Of a stretch of DNA of 42,259 bases, positions 17,397 to 26,871 are shown one piece after another. The position numbers and the translations under genes are program-made. The notes beneath the pieces were generated by a model. That model made no database searches and had not been told where the DNA came from. It saw only the letters and a program-made list of their open reading frames with translations. The first letter of the stretch is position 1, and each line of letters starts with the position of its first letter. The DNA comes from an uncultured Bacteroidota bacterium (GTDB taxonomy: Bacteria > Bacteroidota > Bacteroidia > AKYH767-A > 2013-40CM-41-45): positions 1-42,259 of the forward strand of contig CALMQM010000067.1 of assembly GCA_937871435.1 (NCBI GenBank). The letters are read 5' to 3'.

Positions 17397-20300
17397 ATGA
17401 AAAGAATTTTACTCAGCATCCTCATCAGTACCTGCTCCTTTTTTCTGTACGGGCAGCCTTATGAAAATTCGTGGATAAATTACAGCCAGCCTTATTACAA
17501 AATAAAAATTTCACAGGAAGGCATTTACCGAATCAGTCAGCAAACGCTATTATTTGCCGGTGTTCAGGTAACAGGTTCTGATCCAAGAAAAATTCAGCTT
17601 TTCCATAACGGAGTAGAGCAGTATATCCATATCGAAGGAGAAAATGATGGTCAGTTTGACGCTTCAGATTTCATTGAATTTTATGCCGATAAAAATGACG
17701 GGTCATTAGATTCCAAATTGTATGCAGATGCAACCTGGCAGCCTACACCAAACTACAGTTTATTTACAGACACAGCAGTTTATTTCCTGACCATTAGTAA
17801 TACAGTGAATGGTAAACGACTTACTGATGTAAATGAGAATAATTATTCATCCTACTCCCCTTCTCCCTACTTCATCAAAGATTCCTATCAGGATCCTACC
17901 ACGCAGGCGCAAGCCGGCAGGTATATAGGATATAACCGAGGGATGAATTCAACTTCGATTGAATATACGGAAAGCGAAGGATGGTGTGATGTGTTTGGAA
18001 ATTACTCTGCAGGAAATTATCCGCTGACTGTGATGGTGAATACGGATAAAATTTACAGTAGCGGACCGAATGTGGAAATCACTACTTGTGTCGGAGGGAT
18101 CAATAACAATCCCCACAATATTTCAATTACATTTCCCGGTGCAAATTTTACTGACACGTATTATTCGCAGTCGCTGAGAAAGTATCCGTTTTCTGTTTCT
18201 CCTGCAGTCTTTACTTCAGCATCAACGCCTTTTGTTTACAACTCCACTACTCCATTGTCTGTAAGTCTTGCCGAATACAGCGCGTTCTATTGGCTGTCTG
18301 TTCGCTATCCGCATACATATGATCTGGAAGGAAGAAATACATTTCGCATGTATGTTCCGGATGATGCTTCACAAAGCAGGACGTTGATGAACATCAGCAA
18401 TTTTAATCCTGCCGCTACTCCGGTTCTTTATGATGTTACAAACCATAAAAGAATCCTTGTTACGGCATCCGGATCGAATTTTCAGTCTCTCGTTCCGAAT
18501 GATGGAAGCAGTACTCCAAAAATGTGTTTCATTTCCACTCCCGGTTCCATCCAATCGGTGACTTCAATTTCCGGAATCAATTATGTTGCGAATAATTTCG
18601 GTTTCTTCAACAACATGCAATCCATTGGACGGGATTCAGCATTCATCATCATCGCGCATCGTTCACTATGGAATCAGGCACAAACCTATAAAGCCTATCG
18701 TGATCAGACAACCGGCAACAAGGCCATTTTGATTGACGTGGATGAATTGGCTGACCAGTTTGCTTATGGAATTCAAAAGCATCCATTATCGATCAAGAAC
18801 TTTATTCACTTCACCCTGAACAGCTGGACTGTTGCGCCACCAGAGAACCTGTTATTGCTCGGCAAATCTATTTCCGGCGCGGATTTCAGAGGCAATCCCG
18901 GCTTGTTCGCATTGTGTCTGGTTCCTTCTTTCGGAGTTCCTACATCGGACCAATTGCTGACATCCGGAATTGACGGGTCTTTGTATGAGCCAAAGGTTCC
19001 GGTGGGACGTGTCTCAGCAAGAACAGGAACAGATGTAACAGATTATCTCAGCAAGGTGCAGGAATACGAAGCTGCTCAAGCCGGTGTTCCTCAACCCTGG
19101 ATGAAAGAGATCCTGCATTTCGGAGGTGGCGACAATCTTGCTCAACAGGAAACACTTGCAGGTTACCTGGATATTTTCAAAAATGTAATGGAAGACAGTT
19201 TGTTTGGTGGTCATGTTACAACTTACCTGAAGTATAACTCCAGTCCGATCGTCATTAACCTCAGTGATTCACTGCAGGCACAAATTGATTCCGGCGTTGC
19301 TGTGATGACATTCTTCGGGCATGCTTCCGGTTCAGGTTTTGATCAGAGTACAGATGAACCATCCGCATACAATAACCGTGGAAGGTATCCGGTTGTGGTT
19401 GCTAACTCCTGTTTTGCCGGTGATTTCCATGCGTACCAAAAAAGTGTAAGTGAAAAATTTGTTCTCGAACCACAAAAAGCTGCCATCGCATTTATCGCCA
19501 GTGTAGGTCAGGGAATACCGAATGATCTGTATAGTTATTCCAATGCATTTTTTGAAAATGCTTCCTATTACAATTACGGAGCTACACTTGGCCAGTTGAT
19601 GAAAAAAGCCATTGAAACGATTCAACAACCCAATCAGGAAAACATTCGCATTGTATGTAATGAAATGTCGTTGCAGGGTGATCCATCGTTAAGACTTAAT
19701 CATTTTTCTAAACCGGATTACACAGTCAATGAAAGTAACATCAGTTTCTCTCCATCCGAAATCTCTACCGACCTTGATACTTTCCAGGTAAATGTGACAC
19801 TTAGAAATATTGGGAAAGCTGTTCAGGATTCATTCCGTGTAAATGTCATCCGCACTTACCCTGACGGAATTGATTCTGTTTTTTCATTCAAACGTGCAAG
19901 ATGTTATTATCAGGATACGATCAATCTCACGTTGAAAACAGGAGGATTCAGTTCTGCAGGTGTGAATAAAATCAGAGTTGAAATTGATTTACCGGATTCT
20001 GTTTCGGAATATAACGACTACAGTAACAATTTCACATCAACCAATGTCTTCATCAAATCGAATGACATACTTCCTGTATATCCACCAAAATTCTCCATTC
20101 ACCCCTTCTCCAGTGTTACTTTGAAAGCAAGTACATCTGATCCGCTTTCAGATGTGAGAAATTACAGATTTGAAATTGATACGGTAGATCTGAACGTCGT
20201 TGATACAACACAGGGAATGTCACCAAGCCCTTTATTCAGATTTACAGTGATCAGTGACAGCGGTGGAGTATTCAGCTGGGCTCCTCCAAACTACACTTTG

Positions 20301-22493
20301 CTTGACAGTACGGTATATTTCTGGAGAGTTGCCAATGATTCAATCACACAGGATACCGTAAATTACAAATGGCAGGAAAGTTCATTTATGCACATCTCCG
20401 GGAAAACCGGTTTTGCCCAAAATCATTTTTATCAGTTCGGACACGATAAATTTGAAAATATTCAGTACAATACAACACCAAGGAAATATGATTTCGTTCG
20501 CAACAATAAATCTCTGCGAATATTTACTAATGGATCTCCTAACGGAACACAGGAACAATACAATGAGATCGGATATTTCATGAATAATTCCCCGGTGGAA
20601 TACAATGGTTGTCAGGCTGCCGCAGCAGTAATGATTGCTGTGTTGGATTCCGTAACTCTTGATCCATGGACGACTTGTGAATACAACTTCGGCCAGGCGA
20701 ATCCATGGCTCATCTATTCAGGAGCCTGTGGCGACGCGACCATGCAGGGATACAATGTTTGTCAGGGTCCGGGTGGACGTCAGCGTCCGGAAAACTTTTT
20801 TATTTTCCGATACAGTGATCCAGCTCAGATGCAGGCCATGCAAAATATGATTTCTCAGGTTCCATCCGGAAATTACATCCTCGCCTATTCATGGTACACC
20901 TATCCCTACTCGGTTGCTGATCCATCATTCAATGCTTCGCTGGCCGGACTTGGCTTCCATATGAATATGTTGCAGGATTATACCCCGTATATTTTACTTG
21001 TAAAAAAAGGGTATGCATCCACTATAGAAGAGAAATGGGGAACCAGCGATACATCCAGAATAGAGTTGAATACATTGCTGAGTGCAATCTGGAATCGCGG
21101 CACCATCACCACTGATCTGATCGGACCAAGTACACGTTGGGAAAGTTTCCATTGGAACCAGGTTCCTGCTGAAAATCCGACCAAAGATCAGGTGTACATC
21201 AACATATTAGGATTGAATGAACTGACTAAATCATGGGACACACTTGTGAATCAATTGACATATTCAACAAGTGGGAAGGACACGACGTTAAACTGGATCA
21301 GTGCCAGTACATACAATTACCTGAAGTTACAATCCTATGTTCAGGATGATTCATTGCGAACTCCGGCTCAGATGAAATACTGGAGAATTTATTATGATGA
21401 TGTTCCTGAATGCGCGTTGAATCCGAATCGTTCATTTGGTTTTTACAGCAATCCTATACAGGAAGGTGATACCGTGAGAATGAACATAGCAATAGACAAC
21501 CTTGGCGATTTGCCAATGGACAGCCTTGATGTGAGTTTCTATTTGTATGACAACAATCGTGTTCGCCATGATATTCAGAATGTGAAACTCGATTCTTTAC
21601 GACAAGGACAATTTCTGAATGCAAGTGTTGTGGTGGATCATACATTCGGTCTGGCTGGCAATAACAGTCTTTGGGTAGAAGCAAATCCGTTCAACTCTAC
21701 TCATCAGCTTGAAAAATACCATTTCAACAATTTGATGGAAATGAAGTTTTCCATGAATCGTGATCAGATCAATCCTATTCTCGATGTCACTTTTGATGGT
21801 GTTCACATTCTGGATGGGGATATTGTATCGGGCAAACCAACCATCAACATTCAATTGCATGACGAGAATAAATTCCTTGCACTGAATGATACCGCGAAAT
21901 TCAAAGTTTACCTCAAGAGTCCGAATTCCCAGAACATGATTCCGGTTTACTTCTCTTTCCCGACTTACGGAAATACCATGCGATTTACGCCTGCAGTATT
22001 ACCAAAAAACAGTTGCAAGATAGACTGGAGCCCGGTTTTTGATCAGGACGGTATTTATATGCTGGAAGTGGAAGCGACTGATAAGTCCAACAATGAATCC
22101 GGTAAATTCAACTATAAAATTTCATTTGAAGTGGTCAATAAATCCACGATCACTGAATTTTTGAATTACCCGAATCCGTTCTCCACTTCTACCCGATTCG
22201 TGTTCACACTTACGGGGAATGAAATTCCAACGCACATGAAAATTCAAATCATGACTGTTACAGGAAAAATAGTCCGGGAAATAATGCAGAACGAACTTGG
22301 AAATATTCACATCGGCCGAAACATTACGGATTATGCATGGGACGGAAAAGACGAATATGGTGATCAGCTTGCAAACGGGCTTTACCTCTATCGTGTAGTG
22401 ACTGACCTGCATGGCGAATCTATTGAGCACCGTGCGACTGATGCAGATAAGTTCTTCAAAAAAGGATGGGGCAAAATGTATCTGATGCGATGA
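17397..22493 (+). CDS. PorU2-like C25 cysteine peptidase, putative T9SS sortase
   Basis: 1698-residue exported protein. A signal peptide spans ~1-19 (ends SFFLYGQ). A PorU-like N-terminal region follows (YYKIKISQEGIYRISQQTL), then a gingipain-type C25 domain with the catalytic pair His642 (FFGHASG) and Cys672 (VVANSCFAGDF). CARDB-like Ig domains appear near 790-890 and 1380-1460. The C-terminal ~100 residues (NYPNPFSTSTRF, then AWDGKDEYGDQLANGLYLYRV) form a FlgD-like or T9SS-type fold. PorU cleaves cargo signals and attaches the protein to the surface. This one is longer than classical PorU (~1100-1300 residues), includes a Gly/Cys-rich middle section near 1050-1140 and pairs with the PorV2-like gene, so PorU2 is the best label. 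It ends 16 nt before a strong terminator. Confidence 0.85.
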   Translation: MKRILLSILISTCSFFLYGQPYENSWINYSQPYYKIKISQEGIYRISQQTLLFAGVQVTGSDPRKIQLFHNGVEQYIHIEGENDGQFDASDFIEFYADKNDGSLDSKLYADATWQPTPNYSLFTDTAVYFLTISNTVNGKRLTDVNENNYSSYSPSPYFIKDSYQDPTTQAQAGRYIGYNRGMNSTSIEYTESEGWCDVFGNYSAGNYPLTVMVNTDKIYSSGPNVEITTCVGGINNNPHNISITFPGANFTDTYYSQSLRKYPFSVSPAVFTSASTPFVYNSTTPLSVSLAEYSAFYWLSVRYPHTYDLEGRNTFRMYVPDDASQSRTLMNISNFNPAATPVLYDVTNHKRILVTASGSNFQSLVPNDGSSTPKMCFISTPGSIQSVTSISGINYVANNFGFFNNMQSIGRDSAFIIIAHRSLWNQAQTYKAYRDQTTGNKAILIDVDELADQFAYGIQKHPLSIKNFIHFTLNSWTVAPPENLLLLGKSISGADFRGNPGLFALCLVPSFGVPTSDQLLTSGIDGSLYEPKVPVGRVSARTGTDVTDYLSKVQEYEAAQAGVPQPWMKEILHFGGGDNLAQQETLAGYLDIFKNVMEDSLFGGHVTTYLKYNSSPIVINLSDSLQAQIDSGVAVMTFFGHASGSGFDQSTDEPSAYNNRGRYPVVVANSCFAGDFHAYQKSVSEKFVLEPQKAAIAFIASVGQGIPNDLYSYSNAFFENASYYNYGATLGQLMKKAIETIQQPNQENIRIVCNEMSLQGDPSLRLNHFSKPDYTVNESNISFSPSEISTDLDTFQVNVTLRNIGKAVQDSFRVNVIRTYPDGIDSVFSFKRARCYYQDTINLTLKTGGFSSAGVNKIRVEIDLPDSVSEYNDYSNNFTSTNVFIKSNDILPVYPPKFSIHPFSSVTLKASTSDPLSDVRNYRFEIDTVDLNVVDTTQGMSPSPLFRFTVISDSGGVFSWAPPNYTLLDSTVYFWRVANDSITQDTVNYKWQESSFMHISGKTGFAQNHFYQFGHDKFENIQYNTTPRKYDFVRNNKSLRIFTNGSPNGTQEQYNEIGYFMNNSPVEYNGCQAAAAVMIAVLDSVTLDPWTTCEYNFGQANPWLIYSGACGDATMQGYNVCQGPGGRQRPENFFIFRYSDPAQMQAMQNMISQVPSGNYILAYSWYTYPYSVADPSFNASLAGLGFHMNMLQDYTPYILLVKKGYASTIEEKWGTSDTSRIELNTLLSAIWNRGTITTDLIGPSTRWESFHWNQVPAENPTKDQVYINILGLNELTKSWDTLVNQLTYSTSGKDTTLNWISASTYNYLKLQSYVQDDSLRTPAQMKYWRIYYDDVPECALNPNRSFGFYSNPIQEGDTVRMNIAIDNLGDLPMDSLDVSFYLYDNNRVRHDIQNVKLDSLRQGQFLNASVVVDHTFGLAGNNSLWVEANPFNSTHQLEKYHFNNLMEMKFSMNRDQINPILDVTFDGVHILDGDIVSGKPTINIQLHDENKFLALNDTAKFKVYLKSPNSQNMIPVYFSFPTYGNTMRFTPAVLPKNSCKIDWSPVFDQDGIYMLEVEATDKSNNESGKFNYKISFEVVNKSTITEFLNYPNPFSTSTRFVFTLTGNEIPTHMKIQIMTVTGKIVREIMQNELGNIHIGRNITDYAWDGKDEYGDQLANGLYLYRVVTDLHGESIEHRATDADKFFKKGWGKMYLMR

Positions 22494-22508
22494 TCAGAAA
22501 ATATTGAA

Positions 22509-22545
22509 AAAAAAAACGGCGAAAAAAAATTTCGCCGTTTTTTTT
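22509..22545. terminator. Bidirectional intrinsic terminator
   Basis: A perfect 16-bp stem (A8-CGGCGAAA at 22509-22524 with TTTCGCCG-T8 at 22530-22545) has a 5-nt loop and lies between the convergent PorU2-like gene and yebC. The last base pairs overlap the yebC stop codon. Confidence 0.92.
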
Positions 22546-23254
22546 ATTTCAAATTATGATAGACTGCCTGAACGTCGTCATCTTCTTCAAACTTATCGAC
22601 GAGTTGTAAGATTTCGTCCTGTTGTTCTTCTGTCAACTCCACGAAAGTTGTTGGCAAACGTTCCAGGGCCGCTTTCTTCACCTCAATTTTCTTTTCCTCC
22701 AGTGCCTTAGCCATTTTTCCAAAATCTTCATAGGCTGTGTAGATGATTATTTCCTCCTCGTCTGATTCAAGGTTCTCCAGTCCATGATCGATCAGTTCAA
22801 GTTCCAGATCATCAGTATTGAGTTTGCCGTCATTGACGATTCTAAAAACACCTTTGCGCTGAAACATGAAATCGAGTGAACCGGTTTTTCCCAATGTTCC
22901 GTTTCCACGATTAAAATACATGCGGATATTGGCTACCGTACGGGTAGTATTATCAGTGGCTGTTTCCACCACAATGGCCACTCCATGGGGGCCATACCCT
23001 TCGTATACAATTTCCTCAAAATTCCCTTCATCCTTTGCAGAAGCCCTCTTGATCGCATTGTCGATGCGGTCTTTCGGCATATTCAGGCCTTTGGCATTTT
23101 GAATAGCTGTTCTTAATCTTGGATTGTAGTTTGGATCCGGACCACCGGCTTTTACAGCAATTGCGACTTCACGACCCACCCTGGTAAAGGCTTTCGCCAT
23201 TTTATCATAGCGGGCAAACATCTTGTGTTTACGTTTTTCAAATATACGACCCAT
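22544..23254 (-). CDS. yebC: YebC/PmpR family protein
   Basis: 236-residue protein of the YebC/TACO1 family. The start GRIFEKRKHKMFARYDKMAKAF is the Bacteroidota form of the conserved N-terminus. Further signatures are GGPDPNYNPRLRTAIQNAK, the NMPKDRIDNAIKRA helix, YEGYGPHGVAIVVE and NRTV-like TRTVANIRMYFNRGNGTLGKTGSLDFMF. YebC proteins have been described as transcription regulators and more recently as ribosome-associated factors that ease translation of proline stretches; either role is by family inference. The length is normal. Its stop codon lies inside the terminator hairpin. It is separated by 132 nt and a second terminator from the S41 protease gene upstream. Confidence 0.95.
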   Translation of the reverse strand: MGRIFEKRKHKMFARYDKMAKAFTRVGREVAIAVKAGGPDPNYNPRLRTAIQNAKGLNMPKDRIDNAIKRASAKDEGNFEEIVYEGYGPHGVAIVVETATDNTTRTVANIRMYFNRGNGTLGKTGSLDFMFQRKGVFRIVNDGKLNTDDLELELIDHGLENLESDEEEIIIYTAYEDFGKMAKALEEKKIEVKKAALERLPTTFVELTEEQQDEILQLVDKFEEDDDVQAVYHNLK

Positions 23255-23334
23255 AGAATTTCATTAAAATATAGGCGCAAACGTACGGGATTCATGAAAA
23301 TTAAGCAAACCCGCGGGGAGATTGGCTATATCCC

Positions 23335-23368
23335 AAAAAAAATCCCCAAAACAGGTGTTTCGGGGATT
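23335..23368 (-). terminator. Intrinsic terminator of the S41 protease gene
   Basis: A 12-bp stem with one mismatch (AATCCCCAAAAC at 23341-23352 against GTTTCGGGGATT at 23357-23368) has a 4-nt loop. On the minus strand it is followed by a run of eight T, and it lies 18 nt after the protease stop codon. Confidence 0.85.
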
Positions 23369-23386
23369 GCTTTTAAGAGCAGAAAA

Positions 23387-25147
23387 TCAATTCAATCCGT
23401 CGTCTTCTTCCCTTTCACTATTGGCCTTCGCCTGAGCTTCGCTACCGGGTTTACCGATTACTTTGTATGGTCCATCCCCTTTCAGAATGGAGGTATAAAG
23501 AGCAGAGTTATCCAAAACCTCAAGCGCTTTTTTCAAATCCTGATCTCCTCTGAAGCTGCTTTCAAGGCGGCCTTTCTGGAAGTAATACCTGGAAGCGATT
23601 TCACCTTCAAGAATCTCTTTTACTTCATCTTTGTGATTGATCAGATCCTGTTTCTTATAGTTGGCCATCTTCGCTTTCAACGCGTCGTATTCCTGTTTTA
23701 GCGCTTCGAAATGCTTATCCTTTTCAGCAGCTTTTTTGAAGGAATCCAGTTCTTTCTCACTCTTATCTGTGTATTCATATTTCTTTCCATTCAGGAAAGA
23801 AACAAATTCCTGGTATTCTGATTCACTGAGAGAAAAATCTTTTGCAGCAGCAATGGTTGAATGTTCTCTTGAATATTTGTTGGCATAGTCAAAGAAGTAA
23901 TAATTGTGAAACAAAGCTCCTGATAAATTGCTGTATGAATCCGGATCAGTATAAATATCAGGGAAAATTCCGCTTCCATCATAAATCACCCGTCCACCCT
24001 TTGTTTTGAATTCGGTGATGAGAGAATCCGCTACTTTTGAAACAGAACCGTCAGCATTGCGATGCGTATAATCGAGCGCCTGAATACATCGACCACTTGG
24101 CGTGTAATACTTCGCAATCGTTACTTTGAGCAAGGTGTTATAAGACAAATTATAAGTTTGTTGAACTAGTCCTTTACCAAATGTCCGCTGACCAATAATT
24201 ACACCTCTGTCCAATTCCTGAATGGCGCCTGTAACGATTTCGGAAGCAGACGCGGAGCCACGATCCACAAGAACAACTACAGGAATATCTGTGTCTACTG
24301 CTGTTTTGCTGGCGAAATATTCCATGTTCATCTCCTTCACTTTCCCTCTCTGAGAAACGATCTTTTGACTCTTGTCGACAAACAAATTGACAATATCCAC
24401 GGCTTCTTTCAGCAGTCCACCACCGTTTCCACGTAAATCCAAAATGACCGATTTCATTTTCGGATCCTGTTTCAAAGTAGTCAGAGCCTGCTTTACTTCA
24501 TCAGCAGAATTTTCAAGAAATTGTGTGAGCTTGATATATCCGGTATGGTCGTTGACCATTCCGAAATAAGGGACGTTTTTAAATTTGATTTCGTCACGAA
24601 CAATGGTTTTTTCTATGGGCTGAGGAACTCCTTCTCGCTGCAACACCATTTTCACCGATGTTCCTTTCTGCCCTTTCATAAATTCGGTAACATCGTCAAC
24701 TTTTTTACTTTGTGTGGTGACACCGTTTACCGAAATAATTTTATCTCCTACATGAATATCGGCCTTCTGTGCAGGGAAACCTTCGTATACTTCACTGATT
24801 TCAATCTGTCCGTCACGTTCGTGTACCAGAGCTCCGATGCCACCGTATTCAGCGGAAATATGTGTCATCCTGTAATCTTCAATCTCACTTTCCGGAATGT
24901 AAACTGTATACGGATCGAGGGAACGAAGCATGGCATCAGCGCCCTTCTTCATCAAATCACCGGGCTGAAGTGAATCCACATAATAAATATTCACATCACG
25001 GAAGAGTGTTGTGAAGATGTCGAGGTTTTTACTGACTTCGAAATAATAGTCTTCTACAAAACTGAAAGAAGCTATCGATACCAGTACGATCGAAATAACA
25101 AGGATGAAGCGTTTTGCACGGCGGGAAATGGATTTTATCCAATTCAT
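23387..25147 (-). CDS. S41 family C-terminal processing peptidase
   Basis: 586-residue envelope protease. An N-terminal membrane anchor or signal (RFILVISIVLVSIASFSF) is followed by a helical region, a PDZ domain (~95-170, with GGIGALV and HVGDKIISVNG), and the S41 catalytic core. The Ser-Lys dyad fits Ser300 in GSASASEI and Lys325 in TFGKG, spaced 25 residues as in E. coli Prc. The ~100-residue C-terminal tail is rich in Lys and Glu and predicted helical. CtpA/Prc proteases degrade or trim periplasmic proteins from their C-termini. The C-terminal extension differs from minimal CtpA. A 38-aa membrane peptide gene lies 102 nt upstream on the same strand. Confidence 0.93.
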   Translation of the reverse strand: MNWIKSISRRAKRFILVISIVLVSIASFSFVEDYYFEVSKNLDIFTTLFRDVNIYYVDSLQPGDLMKKGADAMLRSLDPYTVYIPESEIEDYRMTHISAEYGGIGALVHERDGQIEISEVYEGFPAQKADIHVGDKIISVNGVTTQSKKVDDVTEFMKGQKGTSVKMVLQREGVPQPIEKTIVRDEIKFKNVPYFGMVNDHTGYIKLTQFLENSADEVKQALTTLKQDPKMKSVILDLRGNGGGLLKEAVDIVNLFVDKSQKIVSQRGKVKEMNMEYFASKTAVDTDIPVVVLVDRGSASASEIVTGAIQELDRGVIIGQRTFGKGLVQQTYNLSYNTLLKVTIAKYYTPSGRCIQALDYTHRNADGSVSKVADSLITEFKTKGGRVIYDGSGIFPDIYTDPDSYSNLSGALFHNYYFFDYANKYSREHSTIAAAKDFSLSESEYQEFVSFLNGKKYEYTDKSEKELDSFKKAAEKDKHFEALKQEYDALKAKMANYKKQDLINHKDEVKEILEGEIASRYYFQKGRLESSFRGDQDLKKALEVLDNSALYTSILKGDGPYKVIGKPGSEAQAKANSEREEDDGLN

Positions 25148-25249
25148 GTATGTGGGATTAGAGGTTGATTTTATGAGACAATGGAATAATCTGCAAGAAC
25201 GGAATTTTTTAAAAAACTATTTCTTAAAAAGGGTTAATTCGAATGAAAT

Positions 25250-25366
25250 TCACTTCAGAAAACCCAATAGCCATTCGATCAATAACACCAAGGCCATCAC
25301 ACCAACCAGGATTATGAACATTGCCAGAGACGATCGTTTTTGACTGGGCTCCTGTTCGTTGGTCAT
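25250..25366 (-). CDS. Small single-pass membrane peptide, 38 aa
   Basis: An ATG at 25366 opens a 38-codon frame ending with TGA at 25250. The peptide begins with a polar, charged segment (MTNEQEPSQKRSS), followed by about 20 hydrophobic residues (MFIILVGVMALVLLIEW) and a short LLGFLK tail. This is the layout of a small N-in membrane protein. No function can be assigned. It precedes the S41 protease gene by 102 nt on the same strand and may share its transcript. Being shorter than usual gene-calling cut-offs it could be missed. The composition (17 of 20 hydrophobic residues in one block after a charged start) argues against chance, but there is no homology evidence here. Confidence 0.6.
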   Translation of the reverse strand: MTNEQEPSQKRSSLAMFIILVGVMALVLLIEWLLGFLK

Positions 25367-25519
25367 AGTTCAAGATATATGGTAGTTTGAGTTAGCATGT
25401 ACTTGAGGCTCGGGAGCTGATATCTAATATAGATTGTGATTGTATCGGGTAATATGAATTTAGAAAATTACCACCTGACCGGAATTCGTACTCAAACGAA
25501 CTATTTCAGAAGATGTTTT

Positions 25520-26056
25520 CTATTTATTGAATAATTCCCGGAATCTTTCCACACTCATTTCCCAGCGATTCACTTCTTGCTCAAAGTTAATGAAACCAGG
25601 TACAGTGAGGTACTTTCGTTGAAAAATGAAACCCAATTTCTCCAAAGTCCGGTTGGGTGCTGGATTCAGCGCATAGGGTTCACAGTACAGCATCTTCAGT
25701 TTCAAATTTTTGAAGAAAAATGGCAGAGTCATCGCTACCAAAGCAAGCCCATTCCCACTTTTCCTGTTATGCTCGTTCCACAAATGCAGATGCATGGAAG
25801 CATGTTCGCCGAAAACAATCCTGTTGACATTGGAATGTCCGACCGGAATTTTATCGATCTCCCAAATAATACAGTACGATTGCTTTTCTTCATATTTCAA
25901 GGTGGCCGCTTTATTCAACATCGCGGTAAGGTCTTCCACGGATGGCATTTTACTTAAGTCCACTCCCATTCTTTTCAAATGTTCAGGATCTGATTTTGTC
26001 CAATAGTCAACAAGATGTCCAATGTCTTCAACTTGCAATTCTCTGGTGGATAACAT
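25520..26056 (-). CDS. GNAT family N-acetyltransferase
   Basis: 178-residue acyl-CoA-dependent N-acetyltransferase. The GNAT fold shows in LSTRELQVEDIGHLVDYW (start), GHSNVNRIVFGEHASMHLHLW (beta-4), a degenerate acetyl-CoA loop around NRKSGNGLALVAMTLPFFF, and NPAPNRTLEKLGFIFQRKY, where the N-x-S/T-LEKLGF signature is clear. The substrate is not predictable. The frame extends to a TTG at 26083, but the ATG at 26056 gives the natural GNAT N-terminus and is chosen. It stands alone, with 206 nt to the next gene upstream and 153 nt to the small membrane peptide downstream. Confidence 0.88.
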   Translation of the reverse strand: MLSTRELQVEDIGHLVDYWTKSDPEHLKRMGVDLSKMPSVEDLTAMLNKAATLKYEEKQSYCIIWEIDKIPVGHSNVNRIVFGEHASMHLHLWNEHNRKSGNGLALVAMTLPFFFKNLKLKMLYCEPYALNPAPNRTLEKLGFIFQRKYLTVPGFINFEQEVNRWEMSVERFRELFNK

Positions 26057-26262
26057 TGCTTTAGAATTTATTGATAATTTCAAATTTTCCTACAATCAAT
26101 TCTTTGAATCAAACTGAGATCAGAATTCAATGAAAGATAAATTAATCTTAGCACAACCAATCCCGGATTTTTGAACAATGGTTTTACTGCAATGGAAAAG
26201 CGATGCTACCTCCAGGAATAATGATCATACACCATGTAGATATTTTTTGTTCAGGCAACCAC

Positions 26263-26871
26263 TCATTTGCACAAACCTTCTCCTTCTAATGCAGAAGCAT
26301 CCGATGGCTTGTATAAAAGAACTTTTTCAAAAGATGAAAGCGCACCGGCCTTGTCTGAAAGTGCAAGTTTTGTCCATCCCATCAGCAAATTGGAATCATA
26401 ATCAAATGGATAAAGCTCAAGCACAGTTTCAAGATATTTCTTTGCAGTCGAATAATTTTTGCGATTGTAATATATCAACCCAGTCCGGTAATTTACAAGC
26501 GCATTTTTCGGGTCTACAGAAAGAATCGCGAGGTATTGAGTGAGTACTTCATCCCATTTATTCTGAACAGACAAGGGATAAACTAAACCTAATTTTGCTT
26601 CTACAGAATTCGGGGCTAACTGAATCGCTTTTTGATAATAGGTAATGGATTCATTGTACTCACCGGCTTCATAATAAAGCCAGCCGATTCTTAAATTAAG
26701 CTCATAGGTATTTTCCGTTGATACTGATTTCAATTCCATCGCGGCTTTAGAGTATTGTTTACTAGTTTCGTAAGCGTAACTTTTGGAGAAAACAGATCGA
26801 AGAACTGTGCTTTGCTGAGCCTGTGAATAAGAAACAACAATCAAGAAGAGGAAGAGAGATGTCTTTTTCAT
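26263..26871 (-). CDS. Exported TPR protein, last gene of the PqqD operon
   Basis: 202-residue protein with a signal peptide (~1-18, MKKTSLFLFLIVVSYSQAQ). About four tetratricopeptide repeats follow, such as GWLYYEAGEYNESITYYQKA, TGLIYYNRKNYSTAKKYLET and LMGWTKLALSDKAGALSSFE. It is expected in the periplasm as a protein-binding scaffold. Its start overlaps the stop of the preceding gene by 4 nt, so the two are translationally coupled, and the preceding protein also begins with TPR-like helices. The partner is unknown; a shared complex with the barrel protein is inferred. No terminator hairpin is obvious downstream. Confidence 0.82.
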   Translation of the reverse strand: MKKTSLFLFLIVVSYSQAQQSTVLRSVFSKSYAYETSKQYSKAAMELKSVSTENTYELNLRIGWLYYEAGEYNESITYYQKAIQLAPNSVEAKLGLVYPLSVQNKWDEVLTQYLAILSVDPKNALVNYRTGLIYYNRKNYSTAKKYLETVLELYPFDYDSNLLMGWTKLALSDKAGALSSFEKVLLYKPSDASALEGEGLCK

